Positions 60,201 through 64,000 of a stretch of DNA of 64,000 bases are shown one piece after another; within the stretch, counting starts at the first letter, position 1; every line of letters starts with the position of its first letter. The DNA comes from Xylocopa sonorina. Taxonomy: Eukaryota; Arthropoda; Insecta; Hymenoptera; Apidae. The DNA lies in contig NC_135205.1 of the NCBI RefSeq assembly GCF_050948175.1, positions 4,997,795-5,061,794 on the forward strand, read 5' to 3'. Under the pieces are notes generated by a model, which ran no database searches, had not been told where the DNA came from, and was given only the letters and a program-made list of their open reading frames with translations. Both the position numbers and the translations under genes were made by a program.

Positions 60201-63200
60201 AAATTTCTGTCGTCTGGTTCACTTCGTTCCGCGCTACGATCGAGTAAGATCCAGTATCATCTAAACGAGCGTTCCTGATCGTCAGGTTGTAAGTCTCGCT
60301 GCCCTCTTTGGTGATGCTTATGCGATTGTCCTCGCGGATCTCCTGACCGTCCTTGTACCATTTCACTTCCGGTGCAGGCGTCGCTTCGATCTGCAACGTC
60401 ATCGTCAACGTTCCTTCGACGAGAACAGTAGTGTCTGTCTGCTTTTTAGTGATCTTCGGCGCAGATTTCACGATCAACTCGATCTGAGTCGTGTCCTCGC
60501 CTAATTCGTTCTTCGCCCTAATTGTGTAGACACCAGCGTCCTTCGCAGTGACGTTCTTGATCACCAATGACATGGACTCTTCGTCCTCCCAGAGGTATTT
60601 GTATCTGCCACCAGCGACGATTTCTTCCCCGTCTTTGGTCCATTTGATGTCTGGTTTTGGGTATCCTCGGATCTGCAGCTCCAACATGGCGGAACCGCCA
60701 GCGCTCACTTCGGAGTGTCTTGTTTCTGAACGCAATTTAGGCTGTTCAGGGTCTTTCAACAGCTGGTGCACGGCTCCTTGGACGGTCAGCTCAGCGCTGC
60801 AGCTGATGTTTCCTATATTAGATCATATATTCTGTGATCATTCAAGATAAAGATGATTTATAGTTTATAGAGAGCCATTGAGCTCGTCTTACTGGCACTC
60901 CAGATCATTTGTAAATAATGAGAGGCTATTAAGATTAAGTCATGACACTTAAGATAACAAGAAAATTCATGAAAGAGAAAAGGATGTCATTTAAAAGTGA
61001 AAAAGTGTCATCGAGATCGTTTCAATTGAATAATTCAAGGTCAAGGTCATTAGAATAATTTACAAGTAATTAGAATCGATCTAATATAGAGTAGAAATTA
61101 CAAAAGTGATTGAATTATTAATACCTGTGCTGGTTTGCGCGACGCAAGTGTAGAGGCCAGCGTCTTCTGGCTTGACATGCTGGAAGACCAGGGCCAACGT
61201 GTCTTCGTTGTCCTTGAACAGCACCTTAAAACGTTCTTCAGGGTCGAACGGTTTTCCATCGCGCAACCAGGTGAATTGAGGCTCCATGCCCGGCTCGAGG
61301 AAGTCCTCAGGAAGGAACAACATCTTCTCATCGGACACAGTTACCGACGCTTCGCAGGAGGCTTCTCCATATCGATTCTTCGCGGTGCACGAGTATTTTC
61401 CAGCGTCCTGTTTCTGAACGTCCGCGATTACTAACTCGTAGAAGCCCTTATCTGCCTGCTCAGTAACGATCTTCACACGTTGATTACTCGCGTCGAGCAA
61501 AACGCCATCCTTAAAGCTGTATCACAAACGAAGTCGATTATTTCAATTAAATATAACAGTTTATATTATTCTTTGTTTAATGTCGATGAAAAGCGAGTAG
61601 AACGTGAACGATCAGCTTACAATTTCATTTCAGGATTGGGATCTCCCTTCACTTTCACCATGAAACGTAAATAGGTGTTCTCCAACAGTTCAGTGTCCTT
61701 CAGTCGCACCAAGAAGATGGGAGCGTTGGCTTCTGCTCTCGCTTTCTTCTCTTCAGGTGTTACTAAGCATCGAAATGGAATTTTCAGGCTTCTACGTGAT
61801 TTCTAGTCTGTAATGGCGTTAATTGAATGTACTCACGTTTCTGCACGATCAGCTGAGCAGTGCAAGTCGATTGGCCCTCGCTGTTCATAGCCCTGGCTAT
61901 GTAAATTCCAGAATCTGACTCGAGCACGTTCTGAAGCTGAAGTCTGAACGTTTTCCCGGTCGCAGAGGCTGTCACGCGATCTGCCAATCTGTCGTCTAAT
62001 GGTTTGTTGTCTTTCAACCATTGCACTCTTGTCGTTGCGTCGGTGTGCAGTAGAGTGCACTCGAAGGCAGCCATGTCTCCAGCTACGTGAAAGAACAGTT
62101 CACGAAGTTAGTGAAGAGATAAAAATTGGCAGAAGTAGAGCGCAGGGCGATTTATCGTTGGTCATCTAGAGTTGCGAAATTTATACAGAATATGATATAG
62201 TCAAGAGTAAACACTTGATTTTACAGAAGAAAATAAGGGAGGAATCTCTCAGCTGTTCCCCAATTAAATCCAAATTAAGGGGGAATAAAACAACAGCGAC
62301 CAAAGCTGAAGTAACGTGTGTTTGATTTCTACGTACAAGAACGAGGGGAGGGTATACTTTAAATGTATCTATAAAAAATGTATTTACAAGTCTAATAAAA
62401 ATTGAAGTACCGCACGTCTCATATTTTTTTGGTGCTTATTTTATTTGGTTTGGTTGATGATGGAAAGCGTGCTGCGTGTGAAAAGTGTTCTTTCTCCGCG
62501 CGAGAGCAGAGTGGCTAAGTAAAAGAAGAGAATGAAACGATCGCAGAAAAAGTAGCTAGTCGAAAAAATATGAACGACAATAAAAGCAGAACGTGTTAAA
62601 TTAATGAATATATAATATAGAGAAATGAATGTGAAGTGTGCGTGTGAAGATGTTGTGTATACTTTTGATGAATGATGAAGAGAACAACATCTAGGATTAA
62701 TTGTAAGCTTTGTCCAACCGCTTAGTGGAATGTTTCGAAGCAATTTTACTCAGCTGGCTAAGAAGATAAAGTACAAGAAGAAGAACCGAGCGAAGACGTT
62801 CTAAACGATACGATAGAAGACTGATAGTAAAAAGTGCGCAGTACAGTGGATGATCAGATAGTTAGACAAATTCTGTGTCACTTTACCTACGGCGTGTATC
62901 AATTCCACGTTATTTTCTGCAATCGCTAGAACAGTAAAAATCGATCTTATGTCACCTGCACGAATAAATTCCTTGTTTCAGAGCTAACTAACATGGCTCT
63001 AATTTGACTAGACATCGCATTCAAATGTGAAATCTTTTTAATTCAATGTCGACAATTTTCTTGATTTCTTCAAATATTTTTTTTTTTTAATGATTGCAAA
63101 ATATTCTAATATTTGTATCACTTACGTTCAACGCTGGAACCTTCGAGAGTCTTGACGAACACGGGCTTTCCTATCGAGCTTCCACTTTCGATCTTTGCTA

Positions 63201-64000
63201 CGTTCGTTTTGCTCTCCACTGAATTGCCCCCTATATAAGCGCTGGAGCTGGATTCCATTCTTACCGCGCTGCTCGACGATTCCATGTACGCGGACATTGC
63301 AGCCTGACTGGTGGACACTGAAGAATACTCTTCAAAGTTGAATAAAAGACCAAGTTAATCAAATATTTGACCGAAAACACATTATTTACTTCTAACAGTG
63401 TCTGCAGACATTAATAAAAAAAACTAGTGAATTTTAATTAAATATAAACTGATATCACTGATTTCGTTTACCTTCGACAACTTTCGAAGAGCTGCTGAAG
63501 CGACTGGACGAATATCTTCGAGACATGTCTGCGCTTTCCTCCTCAACCTTCGCTTTCTTCGAATCTGGATTATCCTGATTGCTGTCCCTCCTCTTTTCCG
63601 CAGCCTTTTCTTCCGGATTCGAAATTGGCCCCGGATTTCCTTGAGCTTTCTCTGCTCCTGGGTTTCCTTCAACTTTTTCCGCTCCTGGATTTCCTTGAAC
63701 CTTCTCTGGTCCCGGGTTCTCCGCCTTCTTTGGTCCTGGATTCGCCTCTGGTTTTGGTCCTGGATTCGCCTCTGCTTTTGGTCCCGGTTTCGCTTCTACT
63801 TTCGGAGGGCTACCTGGGTTCGCTTTAATTTCCTCCTTGGTATCAGGCACTTCCGTTAGCTGCAGGTCGTCCGCAGCGTGCTCTGCGAGGGCTACTACGT
63901 CGCTCGCGTACTGTCGTATCTCCCTCAGCCAATAGGCCTTCACTGGGTCCTTATGCGCTACTAAAGTGATTGGATAAGCGGGGCTCGCTGGATTGTGGAG
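46789..64000 (-). CDS. Unc-89: Unc-89/obscurin, giant M-line muscle protein (C-terminal 3,778 residues; 5' part beyond window)
   Basis: Sarcomeric scaffold and signalling protein of the M-line. Exons on the - strand, high to low: 64000-63472 (partial), 63317-63126, 62082-61837, 61762-61621, 61516-61125, 60812-59908, 59736-59157, 58377-58225, 57661-57557, 57171-56281, 55565-55163, 54938-54755, 54671-54371, 54259-53681, 53592-53168, 53108-52345, 52278-51980, 51904-50985, 50802-50360, 50271-50133, 50040-49571, 49482-49249, 49187-49046, 48969-48466, 48258-47111, 47035-46789. They sum to 11,337 bases, exactly 3,779 codons with the TAA. Order: PH end, NPGP-rich linker, 8 Ig, disordered segments, 10 Ig, FN3, 2 Ig, kinase 1, linker, Ig, FN3, kinase 2. 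Two kinase domains at the C-terminus after an Ig array and an N-terminal PH identify Unc-89/obscurin, as opposed to twitchin (one kinase). SH3, DH and most of PH must lie past 64000. Confidence 0.95.
48466..49482 (-). other. Unc-89: Unc-89 inter-kinase linker and Ig21 (three exons)
   Basis: Residues about 3021-3314. After kinase 1 comes a conserved-looking basic/aromatic linker (RDWYNNASCRTWFRRRKLE, HPSRMVYPPGHKYTPEP), then an acidic/basic helix-prone stretch (MDEEIDDERRARINRY), then one Ig (MPFFREKPQLRPIEEG, NPKPMIQWYRND, VGIYKVVARNSLG). The linker between the two kinases in obscurins is thought to host partner binding; here that is an inference. Phases 2, 2, 0, 0 agree. Confidence 0.9.
49571..50802 (-). 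other. Unc-89: Unc-89 kinase-like domain 1, predicted pseudokinase (three exons)
   Basis: Residues about 2671-3020 with the end of Ig20. Kinase N-lobe: LGDELGRGTQGVTYHAVE (good Gly loop), YAAKVM (ATP Lys) and LNEIDVMNNMNH (Glu). The hinge reads LVMELAAGGELVDNL after splicing 50360 to 50271. The catalytic loop reads QYAHLGLT|LGDLLIS across the 50133/50040 junction, so the HRD Asp is Gly, the Lys is Thr and the Asn is Asp. CDFGLARR and FVAPEV are intact, as is the C-lobe (SADMWSVGIITYILLSG, AALAHPWL). The fold is complete but the catalytic base is missing, so it is probably a binding scaffold. Confidence 0.92.
50985..51904 (-). other. Unc-89: Unc-89 FN3-1, Ig19 and Ig20 (one large exon)
   Basis: Residues about 2364-2670. 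FN3: ISRMMDRHLTLSWKPSIPIG, VENKYGISDPSPFAQTY. Ig19: APRFLRQEHDTQYGVKN, GYPKPKMTYYFNNEL, EGWYEAVATNEHGEA. Ig20 starts EYPTFLQRPEETIVMV and finishes in the next exon (IKKDEGLYSISARNVAG). This FN3-Ig-Ig-kinase order is the usual approach to the first obscurin kinase in insects. Confidence 0.9.
51980..55565 (-). other. Unc-89: Unc-89 central Ig array, Ig9-Ig18 (seven exons)
   Basis: Residues about 1379-2363. Ten I-set Ig domains in tandem, each with a WxKDG-like core and D-x-G-x-Y motif: Ig9 ADAKWFKDGKPLR, Ig10 IPDMTW|YFKGEE (split by an intron), Ig11 KPDITWTKDGTVLE, Ig12 KPTITWLKDGNVIT, Ig13 LPEILWYKDGELIV, Ig14 NPQVQWFKDGIPLR, Ig15 APQLQWFKDGEE, Ig16 IPDVNWSKDGAPVE, Ig17 RPDITWYFNDKPIV, Ig18 EPEFEWFFEGAKVW. 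Many lack one or both of the Ig Cys, which is common in muscle Ig domains. Exons: 55565-55163, 54938-54755, 54671-54371, 54259-53681, 53592-53168, 53108-52345, 52278-51980. Confidence 0.92.
55566..56280 (-). other. Unc-89 intron between the disordered exon and the Ig9 exon
   Basis: About 715 bases with no recognised feature beyond splice signals. If the donor at 56280 is not used, the upstream exon reads on to a stop at 56141-56143. Confidence 0.6.
56281..57171 (-). other. Unc-89: Unc-89 891-base disordered exon (possible cassette)
   Basis: Residues about 1082-1378. An acceptor GCGTTCGCAG before 57171 and donor CAG|GTACGA after 56281 give phase 1-1 and 297 residues rich in Glu, Ser, Thr and Lys with no fold signature, for example QVNRGVSIVSVSDDE and RRMSTMDLEQPQTATIEESK. 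Ser/Thr in basic contexts (RRMST, SRQSSKVERMDS, RSVSRDGS) look like phosphorylation sites. Both neighbours are also phase 1, so the exon can be included or skipped without frame change. Whether it is constitutive is unknown. Confidence 0.75.
57557..58377 (-). other. Unc-89: Unc-89 two small phase 1-1 exons: Glu/Lys-Val-rich linker and short basic exon
   Basis: Exon 58377-58225 (51 residues) is almost all Glu, Lys, Val and Thr (KTEESVEEKTELKKETVEKV, EEEETKAQKVEEEE), likely an elastic or helical charged linker. Exon 57661-57557 (35 residues) encodes RVKLEKQSVQVTRGQGETIT with no known fold; it could be an Ig remnant strand pair. Each is flanked by introns of about 385-780 bases in which I see nothing else. 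Both exons preserve frame if skipped. Confidence 0.7.
58378..59156 (-). other. Unc-89 intron between the Ig8 exon and the charged linker exon
   Basis: About 780 bases. Nothing coding or repetitive is recognised. Donor A|GTAAGG at 59156; acceptor TTCCATAG before 58377. Confidence 0.6.
59157..63317 (-). other. Unc-89: Unc-89 N-terminal Ig array, Ig1-Ig8 (six exons)
   Basis: Residues about 177-995. A Ser-rich lead (MESSSSAVRMESSSSAY) is followed by Ig1 (KPVFVKTLEG, TTRVQWLKDNKPLD), Ig2 (PNPEMKFFKDGVLLD), a short Ig3 (EPQFTWLRDGKPFD), Ig4 (KPDIKWTKDGEEIV), Ig5 (APEVKWYKDGQEIR), Ig6 (PPSIKWYRDGELIV), Ig7 (TPSIHWYIGDMEIT) and Ig8 (DPEVKWYKDGQEVS). Exons: 63317-63126, 62082-61837, 61762-61621, 61516-61125, 60812-59908, 59736-59157. 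The intron after 59908 begins GC (AGG|GCAAGT), a GC-AG intron. Ig1 and Ig2 are each split over two exons. Confidence 0.9.
62083..63125 (-). other. Unc-89 intron, about 1 kb
   Basis: Lies between the Ser-rich/Ig1 start exon and the rest of Ig1. No gene or repeat recognised; AT-rich with scattered homopolymer runs. Confidence 0.6.
63472..64000 (-). other. Unc-89: Unc-89 end of PH domain and Asn-Pro-Gly-Pro repeat linker (exon continues past window)
   Basis: Residues 1-176 of the visible part. YPITLVAHKDPVKAYWLREI fits the last strand and C-terminal helix of a PH domain (invariant Trp in the helix). After DDLQLTEVPDTKEE comes a Pro/Gly/Lys repeat with about ten NPG/KPGP units (ANPGPKPEANPGPKKAENPG and so on), then a charged stretch (EEKAAEKRRDSNQDNPDSKK) and a Ser/Arg-rich end (SRRYSSSRFSSSSKVVE). 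In Unc-89 the DH-PH pair acts on Rho-family GTPases; DH is outside the window. Confidence 0.85.

Noticed and set aside
46789..64000. Twitchin/projectin or titin as the identity of the Ig/FN3/kinase gene
   Set aside because: Two kinase domains, few FN3 domains and a PH-domain end upstream of the Ig array fit Unc-89/obscurin; twitchin and projectin have one kinase and many FN3 domains.

Overview
This window is animal nuclear DNA, almost certainly from an insect. Genes are split into many exons with GT-AG introns and long AT-rich introns. The proteins are insect-type orthologues: papilin/lacunin and Unc-89/obscurin. AT-rich non-coding DNA with CpG-rich patches suggests Hymenoptera, perhaps a bee, but that is an inference. 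I see no bacterial genes, tRNA, rRNA or CRISPR array.

Layout. Positions 1-6258 hold nothing I can assign. From 6259 to 35949 on the + strand is papilin (Ppn). I could chain 38 exons in one frame (8,814 coding bases, 2,937 residues plus stop), missing only the signal-peptide start. Its order is TSP1, Cys-rich/spacer, six more TSP1, a Thr/Ser/Glu/Gly mucin-like tract, 14 Cys-rich 'GCCPDG' repeats, 11 Kunitz domains, an antistasin-like exon, WAP, three Ig and PLAC. After about 4 kb of 3' UTR/intergenic DNA with a 213-bp tandem duplication, a divergent HCN-like cyclic-nucleotide-gated channel lies tail to tail on the - strand (43923 to 40409, eight exons). A gene-poor gap (43924-45180) with a long inverted repeat separates it from Ube2F on the + strand (45181-45994), the NEDD8-conjugating E2. 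Ube2F converges with Unc-89/obscurin on the - strand, which runs from its stop at 46789 past the window edge. Its 26 in-window exons chain in one frame (11,337 bases, 3,778 residues). They run from the end of a PH domain through 21 Ig domains, two FN3 domains and two kinase-like domains. SH3, DH and most of PH lie beyond 64000.

The four genes do not form one pathway: extracellular matrix (papilin), membrane channel, cullin neddylation, and sarcomere M-line scaffold. I found no clearly new multi-gene system. The strongest oddities are a channel whose GYG pore signature reads GSG and whose S4 has lost most positive charges, a near-perfect 73-bp inverted repeat carrying CTCF-like motifs between two divergent genes, a first Unc-89 kinase lacking the catalytic Asp, and two short stopless introns of 3n length (Ube2F and the second Unc-89 kinase) that could be mistaken for coding sequence.

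Exon limits were set by hand from GT-AG signals and phase. They agree in total length but may be off by a base or two in places.
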